Both the position numbers and the translations under genes were made by a program. A stretch of DNA of 64,000 nucleotides. It comes from Gaiellasilicea sp963794385 (lineage in GTDB: Bacteria > Actinomycetota > Thermoleophilia > Gaiellales > Gaiellaceae). The notes under the pieces were generated by a model. That model did no database searches, had not been told where the DNA came from, and was given only the letters and a program-made list of their open reading frames with translations. Location of the stretch: the NCBI GenBank assembly GCA_963794385.1, contig CAWCDT010000010.1, forward strand, positions 292,093 through 356,092, given 5' to 3'. How positions within the stretch are numbered: the stretch's first letter is position 1; every line of letters begins with the position of its first letter. Positions 41,882 to 51,815 of the stretch are shown here, piece after piece.

Positions 41882-43603
41882 GTGGGCGTGAGACCAGGGA
41901 TAACTCCTTCTGCGCGCGGGCGGCCCAGCCGCGGCCGCGCAGCGTCTGCGGCACTATCGGTGTGCTGCTTCACCTCGGGCCGTCGGCCCGCGCTGCTCGC
42001 AGGTGTCCTCGTCGCCATTCGAGATGTGGCGGACGAGATCGTCGTCGCGGTCGAGGAGCCCAGGGCGGATGCGGTCCAGGCTGCCGTCGCCACCGTGGCG
42101 GACTCGGTGCTCGCCTTCCCGCCGACGGCGCCGGCGGACCGTCCGGTCGCCTGGCTCTTCGGTGCCTGCACCGGGCCCTGGATCTTCAACGTCGACGACG
42201 ACGAGGTTCCCTCGACGGCACTCGTCGCCGCCCTGCCCGAGCTCGTGCAACGAGAGGACATCACCCACGCCTGGGTCGCGCGCCGCTGGCTCTACCCGAC
42301 ACAGGACACGTACATCGGGTCGCGTCCATGGGGCAATGAGTTCCAGTTGCGCTTTGCCCTCGCGGACGACCGCTTCCTGCAGTTCTCCGACGTCTTCCAC
42401 CGACCGGTCGTGTGCCACGGGCCGAGCGTCTACGTGGAGGCACCGCTCTGGCATCTCGACGGGGTCCTGAACCCCGCCGCGCAGCGTCGGCTCAAGGCGC
42501 GCGTATACGAGCAGGAGCGCCCGGGGATGCGGCTCGACGGGCTGGCGCACAACGAGGGCGTGTATCTGCCCGAGCTGCAGCGCAGCCTCGAGTTGCTTCC
42601 CGTTCCCGACGAGGAGCGTGAGGCGATCGCAGCGGCACGCGCGTTTCAGGCCCCGCTGTCGGGCGTGTCGCGCGCGACCCTCGTCCGCGTCTCGGCCGCC
42701 GAGGTGGACCGGCGTTGGGTGGGCGCGCCTCATCCGGAATCGCTTTATCGGGCCACGCTGACACTTCCCTCCGCGCCGTCGGAGATGACTGCCGGCGTCC
42801 AGCACACGATCAACGTTCGTGTCACGAACGAGAGCGATGCTGTTTGGCGTTGGGGACGGGACGCGCGGCCAGAAATCAGGCTCGCGTATCGCTGGCGACG
42901 GGGCGAGGACGTCGTGCAAGAGCCGACGGCGCTGCGCACGACGTTCCCGGCCGACCTGCAGCCGGGAACGACCCAGGTCGTGCCGGTACACGTGGTCGCT
43001 CCCGAGGTGCCTGGGGCGTACGACCTCGACGTCGACCTCGTGCACGAGGACGTTTGCTGGTTCGGCCTGGGCGTGTCGGCAGCGGTCGAGGTCCGAGAGC
43101 GCCGGCGCATCGCCGTCGTCGCACGCTCCGAGCGCGTGCCGGACCTGGTGGCCGAGCTGGAGCTCAGTCCGGAGGTCGAGCCTGTCGTCCTCCTGCGCGA
43201 TCCCACCGACCGCAGCGCCTACGGCGACTACGAGTCGGTCACCGGGCCGCGCCGCTACCTCCTCGACGGCACCGAGACCAGCGGCCGCTTCATGACCCTG
43301 GTTCGAATCGTCTCGCGGACACTCACGCTGATGCGGCGGTCTCGTGGCGAGCATTGGTCGCGTCCCGAGTACGAGTCGCTGCTCTCCGTCCGGAGCTCGA
43401 CCGATCGGCTGGTCGTCGACGGTCCCAACTGGTCACCCGATGCCGCCTTCGGTCGCGAGTGGTCGTGGGTAGCGGTAACGGCGCTGCTCTGGCGGATGGC
43501 GCGTCGGCCGGTCGTGATCGCTGACGGCGCGCTGCCCTCCGGGCCGGGTGCCCGAGTGGCCGCAGTCCGCCGGGCACTACGATGGCTTCGTACGAGCGGC
43601 TGA
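41882..43603 (+). CDS. Glycosyltransferase (GT2-like) fused to a C-terminal beta-sandwich domain
   Basis: A 573-residue protein. Residues ~25-260 look like a GT-A glycosyltransferase: DVADEIVVAVEEPRADAVQA, then GPWIFNVDDDEVPSTALVAA with a DDDE metal site and RWLYPTQDTYIGSRPW. Residues ~295-395 read as an Ig-like sandwich (GVQHTINVRVTNESDAVWRW, LRTTFPADLQPGTTQVVPVH, VPGAYDLDVDLVHEDVCWFG), known from several bacterial glycan-modifying enzymes. The remainder (RIAVVARSERVPDLVAELEL, YLLDGTETSGRFMTL) is unrecognised, perhaps a second Rossmann domain. GTG 41882 or GTG 41888 is the start. Its target may be a polymer that the sandwich domain holds. Confidence 0.75.
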   Translation: MGVRPGITPSARGRPSRGRAASAALSVCCFTSGRRPALLAGVLVAIRDVADEIVVAVEEPRADAVQAAVATVADSVLAFPPTAPADRPVAWLFGACTGPWIFNVDDDEVPSTALVAALPELVQREDITHAWVARRWLYPTQDTYIGSRPWGNEFQLRFALADDRFLQFSDVFHRPVVCHGPSVYVEAPLWHLDGVLNPAAQRRLKARVYEQERPGMRLDGLAHNEGVYLPELQRSLELLPVPDEEREAIAAARAFQAPLSGVSRATLVRVSAAEVDRRWVGAPHPESLYRATLTLPSAPSEMTAGVQHTINVRVTNESDAVWRWGRDARPEIRLAYRWRRGEDVVQEPTALRTTFPADLQPGTTQVVPVHVVAPEVPGAYDLDVDLVHEDVCWFGLGVSAAVEVRERRRIAVVARSERVPDLVAELELSPEVEPVVLLRDPTDRSAYGDYESVTGPRRYLLDGTETSGRFMTLVRIVSRTLTLMRRSRGEHWSRPEYESLLSVRSSTDRLVVDGPNWSPDAAFGREWSWVAVTALLWRMARRPVVIADGALPSGPGARVAAVRRALRWLRTSG

Positions 43604-43620
43604 CCAGTCAGGGATTCGCC

Positions 43621-45026
43621 TTAGCAGCTCGCTCGCGCCGTTGTCGCCTTCCCGGTCTTCTTCAGCAGCTGGGGGTTGAGGATCGCGTTGCGCACGGTCG
43701 CCTGGATTCGGCTGACGTTCGGCACCGGGTGCCTGTCCTTGACCCGCCGGCCGAAGAAGTAATCGAGCCCGAACGTGACGGTCAGCGTCTTCTCCCGGTC
43801 GATGGCGCTCGACGAGGCGGACGAGGCTCGGGAGGCGGTTGAGCGGGATGTCGGTGCGGAGGTTCGTCTCGATCGTGTTCGCGAGCGAGCCGAAGTTGCG
43901 CAGCGACGCGGACGGGGTCGAGCTGGTCGGCCATCGCGCTCAGGAAGCAGCGCTGCCTGGCCATCCGCGTGTAGTCGTTCGACGTCTTGCGGGAGCGGAC
44001 GTAGGCGAGCGCCTCGCGGCCGTAGAAGCGGTAGGTGCGGCCGGGAACGACGTCGACTCGCGGCTTCCGCTCGCCCCAAGCCGGCCGCGTGACCTCGTCG
44101 ACGAGGCGTTCCTTGACGTCGATCTCGACGCCGCCGAGCGCGTCGACGAGGTCGGCGAAGCCGAGCAGGTTGACGAGTGCGTAGTAGTCGACGCGCAGGC
44201 CGAGCAGCTGCGAGGTCGCGTGCTTGAGCGCTCGTCGCGCCGGCGTTGCCGCCTCCGCGGGCGCCGTAGAGCGCGTTCAGCGGCTCGGCGAACGGTCTCC
44301 CGTCGGGTCCCAGCGGCACCTGGGCGAGGTTGCGTGGGATCCCGAACGCCGCCGCCCTCCCGGTGCCGTGCTGCGCTGCGACGACGATGATCGTGTCGGT
44401 GCGGGCGCCGACGTTGCCCGGGCCCTCGTCGGTGCCGAGCAGGAGGATGGTCGTCCAGGGCTTCGACTTCGCCGGCTTCGCGCCCGCGAGCACCCGGGCC
44501 GAGCGATCGAGCGGCGCCACCTCGCCGGGCTCGAGCCGCTCGATCAGCGCCCACTCCCACGCGTCCTTCGGCACCCATTCGCGGGACCGGTACGGCGGGC
44601 GTCGACGAGCAGGACGCGGCCGCGGTCGCAGGCGGTATCGCAGGGCGGCTCCTCGTCCGCGAAGACGGTCTCGAGCGTGTGGTAGCCGCGGACGGTCACG
44701 TAGCCGGCGGCGAGGTGCGGTGCCGCGGTTAGCGCGACGAGGGCGGCGACCCCGATCGCCCAGCCGCCTCGGGAAGCGTCGACGACCGCGAAGAGGCGGA
44801 GGGCGAGCAGGGCGAGGTTGAGCCCGAGCAGGAGCGCAAGAAGGCGGCGGTCGATCGTGTCGAGCGAGCCCCAGGTCGCGAGCGCGAGCACGCCGAGCAG
44901 GAACGCGGCAGTGAGGGCGAGCAGCACGAGCCCACGGCGGCGGGCGCCTCGGTAGAGCTGCCCGGCTCCCGGCACGAGCATCGAGAGGAAGCCGGCGAGC
45001 AGCCGCCTGGTCGATTGACCGAGCAC
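43621..45026 (-). pseudogene. LCP (LytR-CpsA-Psr) family protein, four frameshifts, copy 1
   Basis: Joined across four single-base shifts (near 44590, 44240, 43900 and 43808) this is a ~468-residue LCP phosphotransferase, the family that attaches glycans from lipid carriers to peptidoglycan. It has an N-terminal membrane region (AGFLSMLVPGAGQLYRGARR, LVLLALTAAFLLGVLALATW), then the LCP domain: TTILLLGTDEGPGNVGARTD followed by TIIVVA, AAFGIPRNLAQVPL, the middle VDYYALVNLLGFADLVDALG (shifted frame), YRFYGREALAYVRSRKTSND and RMARQRCFLSAMADQLDPVR. GTG 45026 is the likely start. The density of shifts is the highest in the window. A near-identical, further decayed copy lies at 58402-59603. Confidence 0.85.
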
Positions 45027-45035
45027 GGCGTACGA

Positions 45036-45521
45036 TTACCGGCGCTGACGCCGCGCCGCGAATCCGAAAGCAGTCAGCGTCATGCCGCCCAGGAGCGCGA
45101 GAAGCACCAGCAGGCGAAGCTCGTCGGCTTCGCCGATGGGGGTAACAACGGCGTCGAGAGGGCTTGGATCGCTCGGGGCTACCTCGCCCGCGTTGTCGCG
45201 CCGCGGTTGATCCGGTGGCGTCGATGTCGTCGGTGCGCCGTGCGAAGGCGCGGTCGCCACCTCGATCAGCGCTTCGGCGTCAGTGCCGCCCTCGGAACGG
45301 ACAATAGCCGCGACTTGCGGCGGAAGCGGGAGGGCTGGTTGGCCGGTACCACCTGTAGGCGCGGGGCCCGAGCTCGTTGGAATCGCCTCGAAGTACTGGT
45401 CAATCGCGGAGACGTCCTGCACTGGGTTCTCGGGCGGCGCTGCCGCCGCGGCGCCTGCAGGCGCGACCAGCGCGAGAGCGCCGGCGATCGTCAGGCACGA
45501 GTGACGGCGGACCGCGCCCAG
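45036..45521 (-). CDS. Exported Pro-rich membrane-anchored protein, unknown function
   Basis: A 161-residue protein with a probable signal peptide (RRHSCLTIAGALALVAPAGA), a low-complexity Pro/Ala/Ser-rich middle, and a C-terminal helix with a basic tail (LRLLVLLALLGGMTLTAFGF, AARRQRR) that would anchor it to the membrane. There is no sortase motif. No ATG/GTG/TTG fits; CTG 45521 is proposed because it starts just before the signal peptide. It precedes the LCP gene by 9 bases on the same strand, so they may function together, and it diverges from the O-antigen-ligase-like gene. Confidence 0.6.
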   Translation of the reverse strand: MGAVRRHSCLTIAGALALVAPAGAAAAAPPENPVQDVSAIDQYFEAIPTSSGPAPTGGTGQPALPLPPQVAAIVRSEGGTDAEALIEVATAPSHGAPTTSTPPDQPRRDNAGEVAPSDPSPLDAVVTPIGEADELRLLVLLALLGGMTLTAFGFAARRQRR

Positions 45522-45543
45522 AGCACGAGTACGCTTGCACGTC

Positions 45544-47460
45544 GTGTCCCGGACCGTCGCAGACACGGCGTGGTTCGCGCGGCTTGCGCTACTCGCACCG
45601 GCTGCGGTCGTCTTCGCCATGGGCTTCGACAACGGAGGGTACTCGTTGTCGAGTCGCAATTTCTGGGCGATTGTCGTCTGGTGGGCGATCATCCTCGTGG
45701 TCGCGCTGGGGGGATCGCAAGCGTGGTCGGTCGGTGCGCCGACGCTCGTCGTCGGCGGACTGTTGTCCGCCTTCGCTTGCGTAACGCTCCTCTCCGCCTT
45801 CTGGGCCGACAGCGCGGAGCGCGCAGTCAACGAGTTCAACCGCGCCGCGCTCTACGTGGGCGTGTTCGTCCTCGTATCGCTCTTCTCCTCGCGACTCTCG
45901 CGAGCACGCTGGTGTGACGGCTTCGCGATCGGCATCTGCGGAGTCGTAATCGTCTCCTTGATCAGCCGGTTCGCTCCCGACGCATTTTCGGACAGGGGAG
46001 CTGCCGAAGTGCTGCCGGGTGCGGTCGTACGACTCAGCTTTCCGCTCGGCTACTGGAACGGGCTGGCGATTCTTGCGGCTCTTGCCGTTCCATTCCTGCT
46101 CCGGTCTGCCTCAACGCCGGGTCGGACAATCGTGCGTGCCGCGGCCGTGACTCCTCTCCCGGCGATCGCGACGGTGATCTACTTGGCGTCGTCGCGAGGC
46201 GGCTACGCGACCGCGCTACTCGGCGCGATTGCCTTTCTCGTGTTCAGCCGCGAGCGCTGGTGGCCGTCGGCAGCGATCGCGGCCGGCGCGCTCGGCTCCG
46301 CCGTCTCGGTCGCAGGGGTCGCTCAGCAGTCGGCGTTCGTAAACATGCCGACGTCCTCTGCAGGTCGCGACGAGGCCAGCGCCGCGCTGTTCTCGCTGGC
46401 ACTGGGCTGCCTGGCGGCGGGCCTGACCTACGGGGTGCTCATCGCGATCTTGCGCGGACGTCCTGCGCCAGGTCGGCGAATCGGCATCGCCGCTGTATCG
46501 GCTGCGGCAGTCGTAGCCATCGTGGCTGTCGTCGCCACCGATCCTCTGGAGCGCTTCCGAGCCTTCAAGCGCGCTCCCAGCGAAGCCGCCACTCCGACCG
46601 CGGACTTCGTGCGGTCGCACCTCCTGTCCGCGAACGGCAGCGGCCGCTGGCAGTTCTGGGAGTCCGCTCTGGACGCTTTCCGGGGCGAGCCCCTGCTGGG
46701 CCACGGCGCCGGATCCTACGAGGCCTGGTGGGCCGAGCGCGGCAGCCTCGCGGTGTTCGTGCGAGATGCGCACTCGTTGTACGTCGAATCGCTGGCCGAG
46801 ACCGGCGTTCTCGGCGTCCTCCTTCTCGTTGCCGCGTTCTCGGTCGGGATCGTGACAGCGGTTCGACAGCTTCGACGGATGCCTGCCGCGGAGGCCCTAG
46901 ACCTCGCCGCCCCGACGGCGGTTTTTGTGGCGTTCACAGCGGCTGCCGCGATCGACTGGATGTGGGAGATGACGGTCGTGTCAGCGGTGGCGTTCAGTTG
47001 CCTCGCCTTGATGGTCACCCCGCTCGGTCGATCGGCGTACCGGGAGCGGATCGTCACAGTGAGACCCGGCGTCGTCCTCGCTGGGCTCGCCGCAGCTTGG
47101 CTCGTGATTTGCATGCAGGCGATCCCGTACCTGAGCGAGCTCCGAATCCGAGCGAGCGAGGAGGCGGCTATGCGCGGCGACGGCGCCGACGCGCTCGACG
47201 CGGCGGAGTCAGCGCGTGCGATCCAGCCGTGGGCGGCGTCGCCCTGGTTGCAGGTTGCGCTTGTCCGCGAGGAGCTCGGTGAGCTCAGGGCTGCCGAGTC
47301 TGCGATCGCACGTGCGCGAGAGAACGACTCCGCGGACTGGCGCCTATGGCTTGTTACTGCGAGACTTCAGACGAAGCTCGGGGACATCGCGGCCGCGCGA
47401 GCAAGCCTTCGCCGGGCGAGAAGCCTGAACCCACGTTCGCCCCTCTTCCAAGACGGATGA
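45544..47460 (+). CDS. O-antigen ligase/polymerase-like membrane protein with TPR-like tail
   Basis: A 638-residue protein with about 12 helices in the first ~500 residues and the Wzy_C/WaaL pattern: SFPLGYWNGLAILAALAVPF, IYLASSRGGYATALLGAIAF, then SGRWQFWESALDAFRGEPLL, GHGAGSYEAWWAERGS and VRDAHSLYVESLAETGVLGV (H-S-x-Y..ETG). The C-terminal ~100 residues are helical and TPR-like (DALDAAESARAIQPWAASPW, ELGELRAAESAIARARENDS, KLGDIAAARASLRRARSLNP). GTG 45544 is 8 bases after TACGCT (45530-45535). It starts the cassette between the LCP copies and precedes the long sugar transferase. Confidence 0.87.
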   Translation: MSRTVADTAWFARLALLAPAAVVFAMGFDNGGYSLSSRNFWAIVVWWAIILVVALGGSQAWSVGAPTLVVGGLLSAFACVTLLSAFWADSAERAVNEFNRAALYVGVFVLVSLFSSRLSRARWCDGFAIGICGVVIVSLISRFAPDAFSDRGAAEVLPGAVVRLSFPLGYWNGLAILAALAVPFLLRSASTPGRTIVRAAAVTPLPAIATVIYLASSRGGYATALLGAIAFLVFSRERWWPSAAIAAGALGSAVSVAGVAQQSAFVNMPTSSAGRDEASAALFSLALGCLAAGLTYGVLIAILRGRPAPGRRIGIAAVSAAAVVAIVAVVATDPLERFRAFKRAPSEAATPTADFVRSHLLSANGSGRWQFWESALDAFRGEPLLGHGAGSYEAWWAERGSLAVFVRDAHSLYVESLAETGVLGVLLLVAAFSVGIVTAVRQLRRMPAAEALDLAAPTAVFVAFTAAAAIDWMWEMTVVSAVAFSCLALMVTPLGRSAYRERIVTVRPGVVLAGLAAAWLVICMQAIPYLSELRIRASEEAAMRGDGADALDAAESARAIQPWAASPWLQVALVREELGELRAAESAIARARENDSADWRLWLVTARLQTKLGDIAAARASLRRARSLNPRSPLFQDG

Positions 47461-47535
47461 GCCGCGGATGAGGAAACAGATGAGGGCGGTCCTTGTACCG
47501 TTACTCACAGCTGTCTATTTGACCGGGGGGTCAGC

Positions 47536-48949
47536 ATGACGGATCTCGAGTTCGTTGATCTCCAGGTAGAGACACGTGGCGCTGAGCACGGCGCGCCCAC
47601 GCGACACGCGCGTGCGTTCGCACGCGAACCACTCTTACGGCGCATGCTTGCTCTCGCAGACGTCATGGCCGCTCTAAGCGTGAGCGCGGCGATCGCAGTT
47701 TCGGACGCCGGCTTCGCAGCCGCCGCGTGGTCGATGTTCTTCGTCCCCGTTTGGGTCCTCCTCGCGAAGCTCTTCGGGCTTTACGATCGCGATCACCAAG
47801 CCCTTCGCCACGTCACGGCGGATGAACTGCAGAGCATCTTTCTCTGGTCGTTGACTGGTACTGCCGCGCTGACGCTCTTTCTCCACGCCACTCCGGCCGG
47901 CGGTCTCTCGCCGATGAGCGCCGTGGTTGCGTGGGCCGTGGCCTTTGGCTCCGGGCTGGCGCTACGGGGAGCGACGCGACTGCTGTGGCGTGCGATGACG
48001 CCGCCCGCGCGCACCGTCATCCTCGGCGACGGATCGCTCGCGGATGCGACGCGGAGGAAGCTCGAGCTCTTTCCGGACATTCACGTCGACGTGCTCAGCG
48101 ATCGCGCTGTGCTCACCCTGGACGACGTCGAGACGCTGAACGGCCAGCTGCACGACGTCGATCGAGTGATCCTCGCCACCGACTCCCTTGACGAAGCGCT
48201 GATCAAGCGATTGGTTGCCGTGTGCCGTAAGGAGCAGACGCGGTTGAGCGTCGTTCCGCCCGCCCGCGGCATGTTCGGGACGGCCGTTCACCTCACCCAT
48301 GTCGCCGAGCTGCCCGTCGTCGAGTACAACACCTGGGACGCTGGGCGCTCGACACTGTTCCTGAAGCGCACGATGGACGTCGTCGTCGCGTCGGCCGGCC
48401 TGATCCTGCTCTCGCCGCTCCTCGCCGTGATCGCGCTGGCGGTGAGGCTCACGAGCCCTGGCCCAGCGATCTTCGCGCCAGATCAGGGCGGGGCAGTACG
48501 GCCAGCCGTTCCGGATGTTGAAGTTCCGCACGATGGTTGCCGACGCAGAGGCGCGCCTCGGGCAGGTCGTCGCAGTCGACGAGCTGAGCGAGCCGATGTT
48601 CAAGCTCACGCGCGACCCACGGGTGACCCGCTTCGGCCGAGTGCTGCGCCGGACGAGCCTCGACGAGCTGCCGCAGCTCGTGAATGTACTGAAGGGCGAG
48701 ATGAGCCTCGTCGGCCCGCGCCCCGAGCAGCTCGCTCTCGTCGAGCGATACACGCCCGCACAGCGATTCCGGCTCGAGGCGAAGCCTGGCATCACCGGGC
48801 CGATGCAGGTTTACGGGCGGGGAGAGCTGACGTTCGAGGAGCGTCTCGCAGTCGAGCGAGAGTACATCGAGAATCTATCGCTGAGTCGGGACCTGCGGAT
48901 ACTCGCCCTGACGATTGGAACCGTTATCAGCGGTCGAGGTGCCTTCTAG
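47536..48949 (+). CDS. Initiating sugar transferase (WcaJ/WbaP-like), one frameshift
   Basis: About 470 residues when an extra base near 48484-48492 is removed. The N-terminal half has four to five helices and a CoA-binding-like Rossmann region (PPARTVILGDGSLADATRRK), then the catalytic domain KRTMDVVVASAGLILLSPLL, and after the break MLKFRTMVADAEARLG, RTSLDELPQLVNVLKGEMSL and VGPRPEQLALVERYTPAQRF, with catalytic Asp-Glu in LDELPQ. It transfers a sugar phosphate to a polyprenyl phosphate to start chain synthesis. TGACC-GGGG-GGTCA just before the ATG could hide the ribosome-binding site. This is the second initiating transferase in the window. Confidence 0.92.
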
Positions 48950-49010
48950 CAATGGTGTCGTCGAGCGGGCTCGTCGTCGACCGCGAGCGTACGGGCGTCG
49001 AGAAGTTGTC

Positions 49011-50030
49011 CTAGGTCTCGAGGCCGTGGAGCAGCGCCCGCCACGTGGTCTGGGCGGTCCGCTCCCAGGAGAATTGACGCGCCCTTGAAAAACCACGTGC
49101 GCGTAGGTCCGCGCGCAGGCCCTCGTCATCCACGACCCTGTCGATTCCGTGGGCGATCGATTCAACGTCAAGTGGATCTATGACGAGCGCTGCGTCGCCG
49201 ACCACCTCCGCGAGCGATGTCGCAGTCGAGCTGACTACCGGCGTGCCGCAGGCCATCGCTTCGAGCGGTGGTAGACCGAACCCCTCGTACAACGAGGGAG
49301 AGACTAGGGCCACCGCGCCCCGGTAGATATCCGGTAGCTCCACGTCCGGAACCTGTCCGAGGAAGACGAGCCGGTCGCCGACGCCTTCGCGATGCGCAAG
49401 AGCGATCAGCTCCGGCTCCGGAGGCCCTGTCAGAACGAGACGCAGTCCGCTGCGCTCGCGAACCCGCGCGAACGCTTGCACGAGCCGCGCGAGATTCTTG
49501 TGTGGCTTGTGGTTGCCGACATTGAGCAGGTACGGATAGCCAGGCCGGTAAGCGTCGCTCTCGGGCGTGAACTGTGACGCAGCTGCAGAACCGATCACTA
49601 CGACCCGATCAGGATCAACGCCGCTCCACTCGACGATCTCGGCGCGCGAGTACTCCGATCCGGTTAGAACGGCGCGAGCGCGCCGGACCGCCGGCCGGAC
49701 ATGGAACCTGTAGTAGAGGTGCATCCGCTTTCGCCTCATCTCAGGCACCCGCAGGTGGATGAGGTCGAACACCGTGAACACAAACGGGACCGGGCTGGTT
49801 GGTGGCGCGTTGTACCCCGGGCTGTAGAAGAGCCGCGGGCGCCGCTTCGCAAGAGCTGCCGTCAGCCAAGCCGGCTCGGTGGGATGGAGGAGTCGAGGCC
49901 CCCCCTCTAGCCGCTCTAGCGGCGGTAGCCGCCGCACGACCTCCTGAGCGACCCGGGCCAGCCCGAACACGTTTCGGCTGCCGTCGTCGTCCAGCCACCG
50001 GGCGTCGAGCAGGATGTCGGGCCGTTCCAC
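49011..50030 (-). CDS. Family 4 glycosyltransferase
   Basis: A 339-residue GT4 enzyme: RPDILLDARWLDDDGSRNVF, FVFTVFDLIHLRVPEMRRKR, AVLTGSEYSRAEIVEWSGVD, VVVIGSAAASQFTP, YLLNVGNHKPHKNLARLVQA, and the C-terminal donor site VSPSLYEGFGLPPLEAMACG with the E(x7)E pair, then TPVVSSTATSLAEVVGDAAL. The order matches mannosyl- or rhamnosyltransferases of the MtfB/WsaF-like GT4 group. GTG 50030 is the chosen start; a longer frame to 50102 exists but has a weak N-terminus. It is convergent with the WcaJ-like gene. Confidence 0.88.
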   Translation of the reverse strand: MERPDILLDARWLDDDGSRNVFGLARVAQEVVRRLPPLERLEGGPRLLHPTEPAWLTAALAKRRPRLFYSPGYNAPPTSPVPFVFTVFDLIHLRVPEMRRKRMHLYYRFHVRPAVRRARAVLTGSEYSRAEIVEWSGVDPDRVVVIGSAAASQFTPESDAYRPGYPYLLNVGNHKPHKNLARLVQAFARVRERSGLRLVLTGPPEPELIALAHREGVGDRLVFLGQVPDVELPDIYRGAVALVSPSLYEGFGLPPLEAMACGTPVVSSTATSLAEVVGDAALVIDPLDVESIAHGIDRVVDDEGLRADLRARGFSRARQFSWERTAQTTWRALLHGLET

Positions 50031-50331
50031 CGAGCGAGGCACCACCCTCCGTACTCGATCAGGCTGCAATTCGATCGCCCGCTGATGCCGCGACTCGCGC
50101 ACTTCGATGATTCACGCTGCGACCGATCAGAGGAGCTCCTGGGCGGCCGGTACTCTAGTCCCGTCCTGTCGCCGGGGTCGGCGAGTACGAGCAGGATGGT
50201 CCGGCGGCGATCGACGGACGTCAGATCGATAACTAGCTTCTAGCTGCATGCTGCTCGCCTCTCAGCCTAGTCGCGTAACTCAACTCGGAAGACCGAGGGT
50301 CGCATGGGGACGTGTGTTTCAGCGGGATGCC
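50031..50331. other. Intergenic region with no supported gene
   Basis: About 300 bases between a reverse GT4 gene and a forward membrane gene, so two divergent promoters should lie here. An ATG at 50248 opens a frame into the membrane gene, but the 28 extra residues do not look like protein. No clear TANNNT box near either start and no RNA gene were recognised. Confidence 0.4.
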
Positions 50332-51651
50332 ATGAGGGTCTGGATCGCGGCCTACAGGACTGAGCCGTTCTGGGCGGTCCCGCTCGGCGTGCTCGCGACG
50401 CTTGCTGTGTGCGGCCTCTACCACGCATACCGCTATCCGCTGCGGATTAACAGTACTGCCACATCGCCGACCTATTCGGATACGCAGACCTCCCTCCAGG
50501 TCGGCAAATATGCCCTCCTCGCTGCAATCGCGGCAGGCGTAGCGTTGTTCGCGCTGTCCAGGTTCCCGCGCGCTGCATGGCGCCCAACGCGACGCGACTG
50601 GATTCTCGCCGCCGTAGCCGTTTTCGCCTTCGGAAGGGCAGCGTTTGGTGCGTGGCGTTCCGACTCGGTCACGGCGCTCGACATCGTGGGTCCAATCGTC
50701 GCGGTTGTTCCCATTGCTCTTCTTGCGGCCCTCTGGTTCTCGCTTAGACCCGGTGCCGTCCCACGGTTCGCTGGCCACTGGCTCTGGTTTGCCATCGGGC
50801 TCCTGGTACTCAACACGTTCGTCAACGTCGTCGAGATCCTCGTGTGGAAGACAACGGGGAGGCTGCCTGCACTTGGCTACGAGGGAGGGCTGGTGCGCTT
50901 CGGTGGAGTCTGGGACGACCCGAACTCGTCCGCAGTCTACGCCGGTGCGCTGGCGCTGTTCCTCCTTAGCGGCCGCGTCGACTTTTCCCTGCGCTGGAGG
51001 CTCTTCCTTGGCTGGTGCGCTCTCTTCAACGTTGCGGTCGCCTGGTCGTACTCAAGCTGGGTGCTGATTACCGTCGGCTTGGCCGTCCTTTTCGCCGCCC
51101 GGTTCTGGCGCCCCGCAATCGCTCTCGCCGCTCTCGGGACTGCGATCCTCATCGGCGTCGCGCTGGTCCCTAATCCGACCGCACCCGGCACCGGGGTGAA
51201 CGTCGTCCCGGAGGAGAAGAAAGAGAGTGCCGCTCAGCGTCTCGAGTCGGAAGCCTACTTCGATCCGCCTACCAACCCACTCTCCTGGATCATCGGTGAG
51301 GATGCACCGCGCGCGGTTGAGAACGCCTTCGGGAATTGGTTTACGGCCACCGGCCTTATCGGCTGCCTAGGTCTGGCAGCGTGGGTCCTGCTTGCGATAC
51401 AAGTCTTGTGGAGGACAGTCGAACGCCGCTGGCTGCTGGCCGTCCTCGCGGGAGCTGGTGTCTCCTCGCTTTTCGTGCCGCACTTGACCGTCTTCCCCGT
51501 GGGCGCATTCCTCGTTCTCGCGCTGGCGCTGACCGCCTCCTACTACGAGCGCGCAGGAGAGCAGGGCGAGGCGGCCGGGGTACGAGACCGCGTCGTTGCT
51601 CAACCGTCCCGCACGAGGCCAGCGCACCGTCTCCATGCTTCATCAGGCTGA
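50332..51651 (+). CDS. O-antigen ligase/polymerase-like membrane protein
   Basis: A 439-residue polytopic protein with about 11 helices. It resembles Wzy/WaaL proteins in overall plan: repeated helices, a central large loop containing YEGGLVRFGGVWDDPNSSAV (the DDPN-like segment occurs in ligases and polymerases), NVVPEEKKESAAQRLESEAY, and late ENAFGNWFTATGLIGCLGLA. The usual H-S-x-Y motif is missing or diverged, so the polymerase role is less sure. ATG 50332 (MRVWIAAY) is preferred over ATG 50248. It is followed by a Wzx flippase gene, consistent with a Wzx/Wzy pathway in this cassette. Confidence 0.72.
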   Translation: MRVWIAAYRTEPFWAVPLGVLATLAVCGLYHAYRYPLRINSTATSPTYSDTQTSLQVGKYALLAAIAAGVALFALSRFPRAAWRPTRRDWILAAVAVFAFGRAAFGAWRSDSVTALDIVGPIVAVVPIALLAALWFSLRPGAVPRFAGHWLWFAIGLLVLNTFVNVVEILVWKTTGRLPALGYEGGLVRFGGVWDDPNSSAVYAGALALFLLSGRVDFSLRWRLFLGWCALFNVAVAWSYSSWVLITVGLAVLFAARFWRPAIALAALGTAILIGVALVPNPTAPGTGVNVVPEEKKESAAQRLESEAYFDPPTNPLSWIIGEDAPRAVENAFGNWFTATGLIGCLGLAAWVLLAIQVLWRTVERRWLLAVLAGAGVSSLFVPHLTVFPVGAFLVLALALTASYYERAGEQGEAAGVRDRVVAQPSRTRPAHRLHASSG

Positions 51652-51815
51652 ATGCGGTGATGGAAGGGAACGTACGCTGCGATGCTTGTCATCTCGGCGA
51701 AACCTCAGCGAATCGAACGCCGAGCCCTGAGAAATGAGCCCAGCTCTCACGGGCTTCGGGGACAGGGTCGAGCTCATGGGACCTGGGCGCGCACAGCGAG
51801 TTCCGGTGGTAGATC

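Noticed and set aside
43299..43310. GGTTCGAATC-like T-loop string suggesting a tRNA
   Set aside because: It lies in frame in the glycosyltransferase/Ig gene, and no acceptor or anticodon stem pairs around it.
45036..45839. 267-codon reverse frame including sequence upstream of 45521
   Set aside because: The upstream part is antisense to the O-antigen-ligase-like gene; the signal peptide defines the true N-terminus.
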